Notes under the pieces: generated by a model
Told to the model about the DNA's origin: nothing
The model's database searches: none
Seen by the model: the letters and a program-made list of their open reading frames with translations, nothing else
Shown: positions 1 to 5,242 of the stretch, piece after piece
Layout of the letters: each line of letters begins with the position of its first letter
Numbering within the stretch: the first letter of the stretch is position 1
Source: Bacillota bacterium
Lineage (GTDB): Bacteria; Bacillota_C; Negativicutes; Sporomusales; Sporomusaceae
Assembly: GCA_023441125.1 (NCBI GenBank)
Contig: JAEZQV010000469.1
Span: 1-5,242 of the forward strand
Direction of reading: 5' to 3'
DNA: 5,242 nt
Position numbers and translations under genes: made by a program

Positions 1-33
1 TTGGCTCATAAAATTTAAAAGAAATTATTTAAT

Positions 34-49
34 GTGCTCTAACGAGCAC
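34..49 (-). other. Short hairpin near the end of the putative rRNA leader
   Basis: GTGCTC and GAGCAC form a 6-bp stem with a 4-base loop. ATGTGC (32-37) can instead pair with GCACAT (51-56), so two mutually exclusive foldings exist in the same 25 bases. In a pre-16S leader this could be part of the processing stalk, but only half of any such stalk would be in this window. Confidence 0.35.
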
Positions 50-84
50 CGCACATCTGGCTTTTATGATGCATTTCTTACATT

Positions 85-103
85 GTTCAGTTTTCAGGGA
101 ACG
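85..103 (-). promoter_or_regulatory. boxA-like antitermination/processing element
   Basis: The minus strand reads CGTTCCCTGAAAACTGAAC. It closely resembles the GTTCTTTGAAAACT motif found in pre-rRNA leaders and spacers of Bacillus and relatives, where the Nus antitermination complex binds nascent rRNA. GTTC (102-99) and GAAC (88-85) also form a short inverted repeat. It lies about 90 nt downstream of the expected P2 start. The likeness is from memory of the motif, not from an alignment. Confidence 0.6.
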
Positions 104-192
104 ATTCGCCTGATACGCTGGTGTCACGGAGATGCCATATACGGCACGCTCTGCCCTGACCATTTTTTGTTAATCACGCATTAGCGGCGACA

Positions 193-246
193 GTTATTTA
201 TGTTATCATGTTTTATTCGACATGTCAACATATTTATTTTAAAAAC
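193..246 (-). promoter_or_regulatory. rRNA-type promoter P2
   Basis: A second minus-strand TTGACA lies at 228-223, then a 17-bp spacer and -10 box TAACAT at 205-200, again preceded by TG (208-207). The bases upstream (TTTTTAAAATAAATATG) are AT-rich and could act as an UP element. It sits 108 bp downstream of P1. The two share TTGACAT, ATGATA around the -10, and GTCGCC just after the expected start. Tandem promoters of this kind are typical of Bacillus-type rRNA operons. Confidence 0.75.
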
Positions 247-248
247 CG

Positions 249-265
249 CTGCCAGTAACAGGCAG
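249..265 (-). other. Small hairpin between P1 and P2, followed by a T run
   Basis: On the minus strand CTGCC (265-261) pairs with GGCAG (253-249) across a 7-nt loop. After CGG come five T (245-241). A second small stem, GTCGC with GCGAC (300-296 and 287-283), precedes it at the very start of the P1 transcript. The stem-plus-T form suggests a weak terminator or attenuator of P1 transcripts. The same T/A-rich stretch may instead serve as the upstream element of P2. The stem is only 5 bp, so the call is tentative. Confidence 0.35.
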
Positions 266-299
266 TTACTTTGGAATATTTTGTCGCTCCAACCGGCGA

Positions 300-360
300 C
301 TTTCATATAATATCATAAAGACAAACGGTATGTCAACATTCTTATTCTTTGTAATTTTTG
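300..360 (-). promoter_or_regulatory. rRNA-type promoter P1 with AT-rich upstream element
   Basis: The minus strand has consensus TTGACA at 336-331, an 18-bp spacer, and -10 box TATTAT at 312-307 preceded by TG at 315-314 (extended -10). The 24 bases upstream of the -35 box are AT-rich with an A-tract (CAAAAATTA near 360-352), as in UP elements of strong rRNA promoters. The start site should fall near 300-302, at or just before GTCGCC. It reads away from ppdK towards the left edge, where only a leader-like region is visible. Assignment to an rRNA operon is inferred from the leader. Confidence 0.78.
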
Positions 361-410
361 GGAGTAGTATACCTTTGTAGGCAAATACAAAGGTATACTA
401 CATTTTCCCA
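359..410. repeat. Perfect 16-bp hairpin after ppdK, possible terminator
   Basis: GTAGTATACCTTTGTA (364-379) and its exact reverse complement (386-401) flank a 6-base loop. A further 5 bp (359-363 with 406-410) can pair after a four-base bulge. It lies 31 bp past the ppdK stop codon and about 28 bp before the first rRNA-type -35 box, so it may end the ppsR-ppdK transcript. However, on the minus strand it is followed by CTCCCAAAAATT with no U-tract. The T-rich tail (ATTTTCCCATTTTATAT) is on the plus strand, so as an intrinsic terminator it points towards ppdK rather than away from it. A protein-binding palindrome is an alternative. The repeat is certain; its function is not. Confidence 0.6.
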
Positions 411-431
411 TTTTATATAATTATGGTAAAC

Positions 432-3089
432 TTAACGGGTGCCGATAATTTCCCCATCGCTAATGGCCGCCTGAGCTGCCGCTAACCGGGCAATGGGTAC
501 ACGATAAGGTGAGCAACTTACATAATTCAAACCAAGCTGGTGACAGAATGCTACTGAGGCAGGTTCACCGCCATGTTCGCCACAAATACCGATTTCGATA
601 GCAGGCTTGGTCTGTCTTCCACGTTGCACTGCCATTTCCATGAGAGCGCCGACGCCTTTGCGATCAAGAACAATAAAAGGATTTTCTTTTAATATCTTGC
701 CTTCAAGATAGTGGGGCAGGAATTTGCCTTCGGCATCATCCCGGCTAAAGCCAAAAGTGGTTTGTGTCAGATCATTCGTACCGAAACTAAAGAAATCACA
801 AACTTCCGCCAACTCCCCGGCTAGAACGCAGGCTCTCGGCATTTCCAGCATGCTGCCGACCGAGTAATGGAACGTAACGGCAAATTCTTTCATAGTCGCA
901 GCTGCGATGGCATCAATTTTTTGCTTAAAGAATTTCATTTCACTTACGTCAATGGTTAACGGAATTTCAACTTCCGGCAGAACTTTATGACCTTCCCTGG
1001 TTAAGCGGGCCGTAGCGTTAAATATGGCCTGCATTTGCATTTCATATACTTCCGGGAAGGTAATCCCCAGGCGGCAGCCGCGATGCCCCAGCATAGGATT
1101 GAATTCGTGCAGACTGCGGACCTTTTTGAGCAACTGCAGTTTTTCGTCCAGGAGAACAGCGTCTTTTCCAGTTATCCGCAGTTCCGTAGTCTCAACCAGA
1201 AGCTCTTCTTCGCTGGGCAAAAACTCATGCAGCGGTGGGTCTAGCAGGCGAATGGTAACCGGGAAACCTTCCATGGCCAGTAAAATGCCATAGAAGTCGC
1301 CTTCCTGCATTGGCAGAAGATGCGCCAGTGCCTCTTGCCTTGCTTCTAAAGTCTCGGCCAGAATCATTTTTTGAACAACAGGCAAGCGGTCCTGCCCCAT
1401 AAACATATGCTCGGTTCTGACAAGGCCAATGCCGGTAGCACCAAACTCCCGCGCTCTTTTCGCGTCTTCCGGGGTATCGGCGTTAGCGCGCACGGCCAGG
1501 CATTTTATTTCGTCAGCCCATTGCAGCAAAGCGGTATATTCCGATGATATTTCAGGGTCTTTCATTGGCACCTGCCCCAGAATTACCCGGCCGGTAGCGC
1601 CGTCAATCGAAACAAGTTCGCCTTTTTTAATTACAGTGGTACCTACACTAAATTCCTCTTTAACATAATCGATGCGAATCGCTTCGCAGCCACAAACACA
1701 AGGTTTGCCCATCCCCCGGGCAACAACGGCGGCATGGCTCGTCATCCCGCCCCGGCTTGTTAAAATCCCCTGGGCAGCAACAATGCCATGAATATCATCC
1801 GGCGTTGTTTCGGTGCGCACCAGCAAAACCTTTTTACCGGCTTTTCCTAGCCGTTCGGCATCGTCGGCGTCGAAAACAACCTCCCCGGAAGCGGCCCCCG
1901 GGGATGCCGGCAACCCTTTAGCCAAAACGGTAACCTCAACGCTGGTGTCAATCTGCCGGTGGAGCAACTGGTCAAGCTGGCCGGGATCTACCAGCAGCAG
2001 CGCTTCCTGTTTGGTGATTAACCCTTCCTGCGCCAATTCGTAGGCAATGCGTACGCTGGCCTGAGCGGTGCGTTTGCCGTTACGGGTCTGCAGGATGTAT
2101 AACCGGCCCCGCTCAATGGTAAATTCAATGTCCTGCATGTTTTTATAATGACCTTCCAGCAGACGGGCAATCCGGACAAACTCCTGGAAAAGCTCCGGCA
2201 TTTCCTGCTGCAGTTGGGCAATCGGCCGGGGAGTACGAATGCCGGCAACCACGTCTTCACCCTGGGCATTGGTCAAAAATTCGCCATACAGCAAATTTTC
2301 CCCCGTTGACGGATTACGGGTAAAGGCTACCCCTGTACCGGAATCATTGCCCATATTGCCAAAGACCATAGACTGAATATTTACGGCAGTGCCGAGATCA
2401 TGGTCAATTTTGTTTAAATTACGGTAGATAATCGCTCTGTCATTATTCCAGGAGTGGAATACGGCCTCGATAGCCATCGCTAACTGTTCCAGCGGATTTT
2501 CCGGGAAAACCCGTCCAGTACGGCTAAGCACCAGCTTTTTATATTCATCAATAATTTTGCGCAGCGATTCCGGACTGAGTTCCTGATCATACTTTATGCC
2601 CTGCACATCCTTCTGGTTATGCAGAATATCTTCAAACTCATATTTGGGAATCTCAAGAACAACATCACTGAACATCTGGATAAAACGCCGGTAGGCGTCA
2701 TAGGCAAACCTAAGATTATTGGTATTCTTGGCTACGGATTGAACGGTCTCTTCATTAAGTCCCAGATTCAAAATGGTATCCATCATGCCGGGCATGGAAA
2801 ACATAGCGCCGGACCGCACCGACACCAACAGCGGATTGGCAAGATCACCGAATTTTTTACCGGCCTGATCTTCGACAACTGCCAGGTTGCGTTGCACTTC
2901 CTCCAGCAGGCCGTCCGGCAGCTTCCGGTCCAAACGGTAGTATTCGGTGCAGGCTTCGGTAGTAATTGTCATCCCCGGCGGTACAGGCAAACCAATATTG
3001 GTCATCTCGGCCAGGTTGGCGCCTTTTCCTCCCAGCAAAGCCTTCATATCAGCCCGTCCCTCTTTAAACAGATAAACATATTTAGCCAC
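432..3089 (-). CDS. ppdK: Pyruvate, phosphate dikinase
   Basis: This cytosolic enzyme catalyses the reversible reaction pyruvate + ATP + Pi = PEP + AMP + PPi, used for PEP synthesis or, in many anaerobes, for PPi-linked glycolysis. The product has 885 residues; the Clostridium symbiosum enzyme has 874. The N-terminal ATP-grasp region (about 1-340) shows GGKGANLAEM with Lys22, VRSGAMFSMPGMMDT with Arg92, and Asp320, Glu322 and Gln334. The swivelling phosphohistidine domain (about 385-505) holds GGMTSHAAVVARGMGKP, with catalytic His452 and regulatory Thr450, the expected target of PpsR. The C-terminal TIM barrel (about 530-875) binds pyruvate/PEP and shows Arg558, Arg614, Glu749, Asn772 and the acid-base Cys836 in GICGEHGG. 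Translation starts at GTG 3089, giving MAKYVYLFKEG, the usual PPDK beginning. All key residues are present and no frameshift is seen. It is the second gene of the operon and overlaps ppsR by 8 bp. Confidence 0.98.
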   Translation of the reverse strand: MAKYVYLFKEGRADMKALLGGKGANLAEMTNIGLPVPPGMTITTEACTEYYRLDRKLPDGLLEEVQRNLAVVEDQAGKKFGDLANPLLVSVRSGAMFSMPGMMDTILNLGLNEETVQSVAKNTNNLRFAYDAYRRFIQMFSDVVLEIPKYEFEDILHNQKDVQGIKYDQELSPESLRKIIDEYKKLVLSRTGRVFPENPLEQLAMAIEAVFHSWNNDRAIIYRNLNKIDHDLGTAVNIQSMVFGNMGNDSGTGVAFTRNPSTGENLLYGEFLTNAQGEDVVAGIRTPRPIAQLQQEMPELFQEFVRIARLLEGHYKNMQDIEFTIERGRLYILQTRNGKRTAQASVRIAYELAQEGLITKQEALLLVDPGQLDQLLHRQIDTSVEVTVLAKGLPASPGAASGEVVFDADDAERLGKAGKKVLLVRTETTPDDIHGIVAAQGILTSRGGMTSHAAVVARGMGKPCVCGCEAIRIDYVKEEFSVGTTVIKKGELVSIDGATGRVILGQVPMKDPEISSEYTALLQWADEIKCLAVRANADTPEDAKRAREFGATGIGLVRTEHMFMGQDRLPVVQKMILAETLEARQEALAHLLPMQEGDFYGILLAMEGFPVTIRLLDPPLHEFLPSEEELLVETTELRITGKDAVLLDEKLQLLKKVRSLHEFNPMLGHRGCRLGITFPEVYEMQMQAIFNATARLTREGHKVLPEVEIPLTIDVSEMKFFKQKIDAIAAATMKEFAVTFHYSVGSMLEMPRACVLAGELAEVCDFFSFGTNDLTQTTFGFSRDDAEGKFLPHYLEGKILKENPFIVLDRKGVGALMEMAVQRGRQTKPAIEIGICGEHGGEPASVAFCHQLGLNYVSCSPYRVPIARLAAAQAAISDGEIIGTR

Positions 3090-3918
3090 GTTTCATTACC
3101 CCTTTCCGATAAATATCCAGTACACTGGCAGCTGTCTCTTCCACTGATTTATTGGTCACATCAATAACAGTACAGCCAATCTTCCGCATAACAGACCGCG
3201 CATATTCATATTCTGCAGCGATATTCTCCAAACTTACATAATCCGTATCTGTGGAAACACCCATATGCCGCAAGCGTTGTTTACGGATTTCCTGCAAGTT
3301 GGCCGGCCTAATGGTTAACCCAATCACTTTGCCGGCCGGCAATAAAAATAACTCATCCGGCGGTGGTGCGGCGATTACGAGCGGGACATTGGCCGCTTTG
3401 ATGCCCTTATGGGCTAGATACATACATAGCGGTGTTTTCGAAGTACGCGATACGCCGATAATGACAAGATCGGCTTTTTCCAAACCAAACGGCTCTTTGC
3501 CATCGTCATATTTAACAGCAAATTCAATGGCTTCCACCCTGGCAAAATAGGCTTGGTCCACTTTGCGGATGAGGCCGGGCTCACGCCGCGGCGCTAAACC
3601 GGTAAGGCTTGCCAAGGCGCTAATAAGCGGGTTCATAATGTCAACACATGGCACGCCCAGTTTCTCAGCCCTGACTTGTAAATACTCCTGCAAGTCGGCC
3701 CGTACCAGTGTATACACCACTACCGCACCTGACTGTGCCGCTGCCTGTAAAGCCTGGTCCACTTCCATAATTGAGTTGAGGTTGGGTTTTCGTATAATGT
3801 CCAGCTGCACGCCCTCAAACTGACTTGCAGCCGCTCTGACCACAATCTCGCCTGTTTCGCCGATCGAATCAGATAAGACAAACACGGTTGGTACAGAACT
3901 GGCCGGCTTGATAGCCAT
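3082..3918 (-). CDS. ppsR: Pyruvate, phosphate dikinase regulatory protein (bifunctional kinase/phosphorylase, DUF299)
   Basis: This family switches PPDK or PEP synthase off by ADP-dependent phosphorylation of an active-site threonine, and on again by Pi-dependent removal of that phosphate. Starting at ATG 3918 the protein has 278 residues, a normal length for the family. The N-terminal SDSIGET signature is at about 16-22. The nucleotide-binding P-loop GVSRTSKT is at about 155-162, and the RTSKTP form is diagnostic. There is no signal peptide or membrane segment, so the protein is cytosolic. The frame could be extended five codons to a TTG at 3933, but the ribosome binding site favours the ATG. 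The stop codon lies inside the start of ppdK (8-bp overlap), so the partner enzyme is most likely PPDK (EC 2.7.11.32/2.7.4.27) rather than PEP synthase. This partner choice is inferred from context; family membership is clear from the motifs. Confidence 0.96.
   Translation of the reverse strand: MAIKPASSVPTVFVLSDSIGETGEIVVRAAASQFEGVQLDIIRKPNLNSIMEVDQALQAAAQSGAVVVYTLVRADLQEYLQVRAEKLGVPCVDIMNPLISALASLTGLAPRREPGLIRKVDQAYFARVEAIEFAVKYDDGKEPFGLEKADLVIIGVSRTSKTPLCMYLAHKGIKAANVPLVIAAPPPDELFLLPAGKVIGLTIRPANLQEIRKQRLRHMGVSTDTDYVSLENIAAEYEYARSVMRKIGCTVIDVTNKSVEETAASVLDIYRKGVMKRG
3099..3105 (-). promoter_or_regulatory. Ribosome binding site of ppdK, inside ppsR
   Basis: AAAGGGG lies 9 bases before the GTG start of ppdK, within the last codons of ppsR. 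Its position supports the GTG at 3089-3087 as the true start and fits translational coupling of the two genes. Confidence 0.7.
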
Positions 3919-3920
3919 TA

Positions 3921-3927
3921 CCTCCTT
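3921..3927 (-). promoter_or_regulatory. Ribosome binding site that sets the ppsR start
   Basis: AAGGAGG lies just before ATG 3918-3916, with only two bases between. The spacing is short, but this is the only Shine-Dalgarno sequence near the start of the frame. It argues against the in-frame TTG at 3933, which would place this site inside the coding region and has no such sequence upstream of it. Confidence 0.75.
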
Positions 3928-4011
3928 CCACAAACACCGTAAGATGGGATACGTTCTTATTCATAATGATCCGGCAAAATATCTAGTTGGTAAACCCTTC
4001 TGCCGTTCGTT

Positions 4012-4070
4012 AATAAGCTATACTAAATTGCATAATTAAATTAATTAGTATAGCCTATTTATAGCTTATT
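4012..4070. promoter_or_regulatory. Repeated GCTATA operator, CcpN-like
   Basis: GCTATACTAA occurs at 4054-4045 on the minus strand and again, inverted, at 4017-4026 on the plus strand, making a 10-bp inverted repeat with an 18-bp spacer. The decamer AATAAGCTAT lies at 4012-4021 on the plus strand and also, inverted, at 4070-4061. TATAGC on the plus strand repeats at 4049 and 4060, 11 bp apart, about one helical turn. As I recall it, the B. subtilis CcpN consensus is TRTGHYATAYTW. TAGGCTATACTA (minus, 4056-4045) and TAAGCTATACTA (plus, 4014-4025) each fit it at 11 of 12 positions; the outermost copy is poorer. CcpN represses gluconeogenic genes and in B. subtilis its gene is beside the ppsR homologue yqfL. 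No ccpN-like gene is in this window. The repeats are seen; the regulator is inferred. Confidence 0.55.
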
Positions 4071-4075
4071 CAACA
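4047..4075 (-). promoter_or_regulatory. Candidate promoter of the ppsR-ppdK operon
   Basis: The minus strand has a good -10 hexamer, TATACT, at 4052-4047. The -35 box is weak. TGTTGA (4075-4070) sits at 17 bp and TTGAAT (4073-4068) at a short 15 bp. Transcription would start near 4040, leaving an untranslated leader of about 120 nt before ppsR. A weak -35 would suit a regulated promoter, and the -10 box lies inside one of the GCTATACTAA elements. This is the best -10 I see between the guaA terminator and ppsR, but I infer it from sequence alone. Confidence 0.5.
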
Positions 4076-4101
4076 TTATTGTTTTTTCTCCTTCTGTAAA
4101 T

Positions 4102-4140
4102 AAAAAAAAACTATGAAACGGCAATAAACCGTCCATAGTT
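4102..4140 (-). terminator. Intrinsic terminator of guaA
   Basis: On the minus strand AACTATGGACGG (4140-4129) pairs with CCGTTTCATAGTT (4121-4109) around a 7-nt loop, with one G-U pair and one bulged U. The T run is unbroken from 4110 to 4102. It begins 14 bp after the guaA stop codon. Stem plus uninterrupted U-tract is the classic Rho-independent form, and it separates guaA transcription from the ppsR-ppdK operon. Confidence 0.93.
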
Positions 4141-4153
4141 TTTACAAAGCAGC

Positions 4154-5242
4154 TTATTCCCATTCGATTGTCGAAGGCGGTTTGGAGGTGATATCGTACA
4201 CAATCCGGTTTACGCCTTTGACTTCATTAACAATTCTGCGTGAAATAGCATCAAGTACTTCATACGGTAAACGCACCCAGTCAGCCGTCATACCGTCTTC
4301 ACTTTCCACAATCCGCAGGCCGACAGTATACGCATAGGTGCGTTCATCACCCATGACGCCAACACTTTTCATGGCCGGCAGAACGGCAAAGGATTGCCAT
4401 ATTTTGCGGTAAAGACCGGCATTTTTGATTTCCTGATAGACAATGGAGTCGGCTTCCCGCAATATTGCCAAGCGTTCTTCGGTTATCTCGCCAATAATCC
4501 GTATGGCCAGACCCGGACCGGGGAACGGCTGGCGGTAAACAATATCATCAGTCAAACCAATTTCACGGCCCAAAGCGCGGACTTCGTCTTTAAACAGGTC
4601 GCGCAGCGGCTCTACGAGTTGAAATTTCATGTCTTCGGGCAATCCGCCGACATTATGATGGCTCTTGATAACCGCCGCGGTGGCCGTACCGCTTTCAATA
4701 ACATCAGGATACAGCGTACCCTGTACAAGGTAATCAATGTCTCCCAGTTTGGCAGACTCCGCTTCAAATACCCGGATAAATTCCTCACCGATAATTTTAC
4801 GTTTCTGTTCCGGCTCAGTAATGCCGTTCAGGCGGGCCATAAACCGGTCAACGGCATCCACATACACCAGATTCATTTTAAAGCCGTCACGGAAGGTCTT
4901 GACCACCTGCTCGGCCTCACCTTTACGCAAAAAGCCATGATTAACAAAAACACAGGTCAGCTGGTCCCCCACCGCGCGGTGCACCAGTACGGCGGCTACG
5001 GAAGAATCCACCCCGCCGCTTAAAGCGCACAGTACCCGTTTATTCCCTACCTGGGCCTGAATTTTAGCCACTGCCTGGTCAACAAAGGAACCCATATTCC
5101 AGTCGCCGGTGCAGCCGCAGATAGTAAACAGGAAGTTTTTGAGCATCTTCATGCCTTCCGGCGTATGTACCACTTCCGGATGGAATTGCACACCATAAAT
5201 GCGCTTTTGTTCATCAGCCATAGCCGCCACCGGCGTGCTCTT
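4154..5242 (-). CDS. guaA: GMP synthase (glutamine-hydrolysing), 5' end outside the window
   Basis: GuaA is a cytosolic enzyme that converts XMP to GMP using ATP and ammonia released from glutamine, the last step of de novo GMP synthesis. The open frame runs off the right edge, so the 362 visible residues are the C-terminal part of a protein that is usually about 510 residues long. Roughly 150 residues, including the glutaminase cysteine, lie outside. Visible residues 18-24 (VQFHPEV) carry the His and Glu of the class I glutaminase triad. The ATP pyrophosphatase P-loop SGGVDSS is at 75-81. [12 protein letters not shown] (about 238-249) and the C-terminal KPPSTIEWE are hallmarks of GuaA. A GTG at 5230 lies inside the conserved glutaminase region and is not a real start, because the frame continues upstream through STPVAAM. 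The gene ends 14 bp before its own terminator and looks intact in the visible part. Identity is seen directly in the motifs. Confidence 0.97.
   Translation of the reverse strand, partial: KSTPVAAMADEQKRIYGVQFHPEVVHTPEGMKMLKNFLFTICGCTGDWNMGSFVDQAVAKIQAQVGNKRVLCALSGGVDSSVAAVLVHRAVGDQLTCVFVNHGFLRKGEAEQVVKTFRDGFKMNLVYVDAVDRFMARLNGITEPEQKRKIIGEEFIRVFEAESAKLGDIDYLVQGTLYPDVIESGTATAAVIKSHHNVGGLPEDMKFQLVEPLRDLFKDEVRALGREIGLTDDIVYRQPFPGPGLAIRIIGEITEERLAILREADSIVYQEIKNAGLYRKIWQSFAVLPAMKSVGVMGDERTYAYTVGLRIVESEDGMTADWVRLPYEVLDAISRRIVNEVKGVNRIVYDITSKPPSTIEWE

Larger units (their letters stand above)
1..300 (-). other. Probable 5' leader of a pre-rRNA transcript; 16S expected beyond the left edge
   Basis: No protein gene is visible in bases 1-431. 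Downstream of the tandem promoters the minus strand contains a boxA-like element (103-85), small stems (146-133 and 49-34), and ends in TTTTATGAGCCAA at 13-1. From memory, similar sequences lie shortly before the start of 16S rRNA genes in Firmicutes. No mature 16S sequence (such as AGAGTTTGATC) is inside the window, so the gene itself cannot be annotated. A different stable RNA operon, for example one starting with a tRNA, is the main alternative. Confidence 0.6.

Noticed and set aside
1..431. CRISPR array, insertion sequence or attachment site in the gene-free left region
   Set aside because: No regularly spaced repeats, no transposase frame and no flanking direct repeats were seen. The repeated elements are explained by promoters and hairpins.
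2619..3167. Plus-strand open frame of 182 codons antisense to ppdK and the end of ppsR
   Set aside because: It lies opposite clearly coding, conserved protein sequence. Its translation shows no recognisable domain, so it is a shadow of ppdK codon use.
3880..3963. Out-of-frame minus-strand ATG at about 3963 giving a short frame that overlaps the ppsR start
   Set aside because: There is no ribosome binding site upstream, and the frame runs through the ppsR Shine-Dalgarno sequence and N-terminal codons.
3972..4005. CGGCA/TGCCG inverted pair in the ppsR leader as a riboswitch or attenuator
   Set aside because: Only 5 bp with a 24-base loop, no following T run and no match to a riboswitch core I recognise.
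4056..4101. Tiny minus-strand frame (ATG, four codons, TAA) after AGAAGGAG in the ppsR upstream region
   Set aside because: Five codons, a 10-base spacing to the ATG, and a position upstream of the predicted transcription start make a leader peptide unlikely.
4394..5023. Plus-strand open frame of 209 codons antisense to guaA
   Set aside because: It lies fully opposite conserved GuaA residues, including the P-loop region, and its product resembles no family I know.

Overview
The window holds three genes, all on the minus strand. Read in the direction of transcription, they are the 3' part of guaA (GMP synthase), then ppsR (the PPDK regulatory protein, DUF299 family), then ppdK (pyruvate, phosphate dikinase). 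The last about 430 bases hold no gene but a dense regulatory region. It looks like the tandem promoters and leader of a ribosomal RNA operon whose 16S gene should begin just beyond base 1.

The organism is probably a Firmicute. Evidence is the ppsR-ppdK pairing, strong AGGAGG-type ribosome binding sites, TTGACA promoters, and a boxA-like pre-rRNA motif close to that of Bacillus and relatives. The moderate G+C and the protein sequences would fit an anaerobic Negativicute such as a Sporomusa or Pelosinus relative, but that is impression, not a computed placement.

Layout from right to left, following transcription. At 5242-4154 is guaA, lacking its N-terminal part, closed by a textbook intrinsic terminator at 4140-4102. 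At 4101-3919 is the control region of the next operon: a TATACT -10 box and repeated GCTATA elements that resemble the operator of CcpN, the B. subtilis repressor of gluconeogenic genes. ppsR (3918-3082) and ppdK (3089-432) overlap by 8 bp and form a translationally coupled pair. A 16-bp perfect hairpin (401-364) follows ppdK. Two promoters (336-307 and 228-200), each with a TTGACA -35 box and a TG-extended -10 box, then drive a leader with a boxA-like element (103-85).

PpdK interconverts pyruvate + ATP + Pi and PEP + AMP + PPi. PpsR inactivates it by ADP-dependent phosphorylation of a threonine two residues before the catalytic histidine, and reverses this by Pi-dependent dephosphorylation. 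The operon is therefore an enzyme with its own switch, and the putative CcpN-like boxes would add transcriptional control by carbon source. guaA and the rRNA operon look like unrelated neighbours.

I found no new multi-gene system. The parts most worth checking are the CcpN-like operator, the architecture of the rRNA control region, and the hairpin between ppdK and the rRNA promoters.
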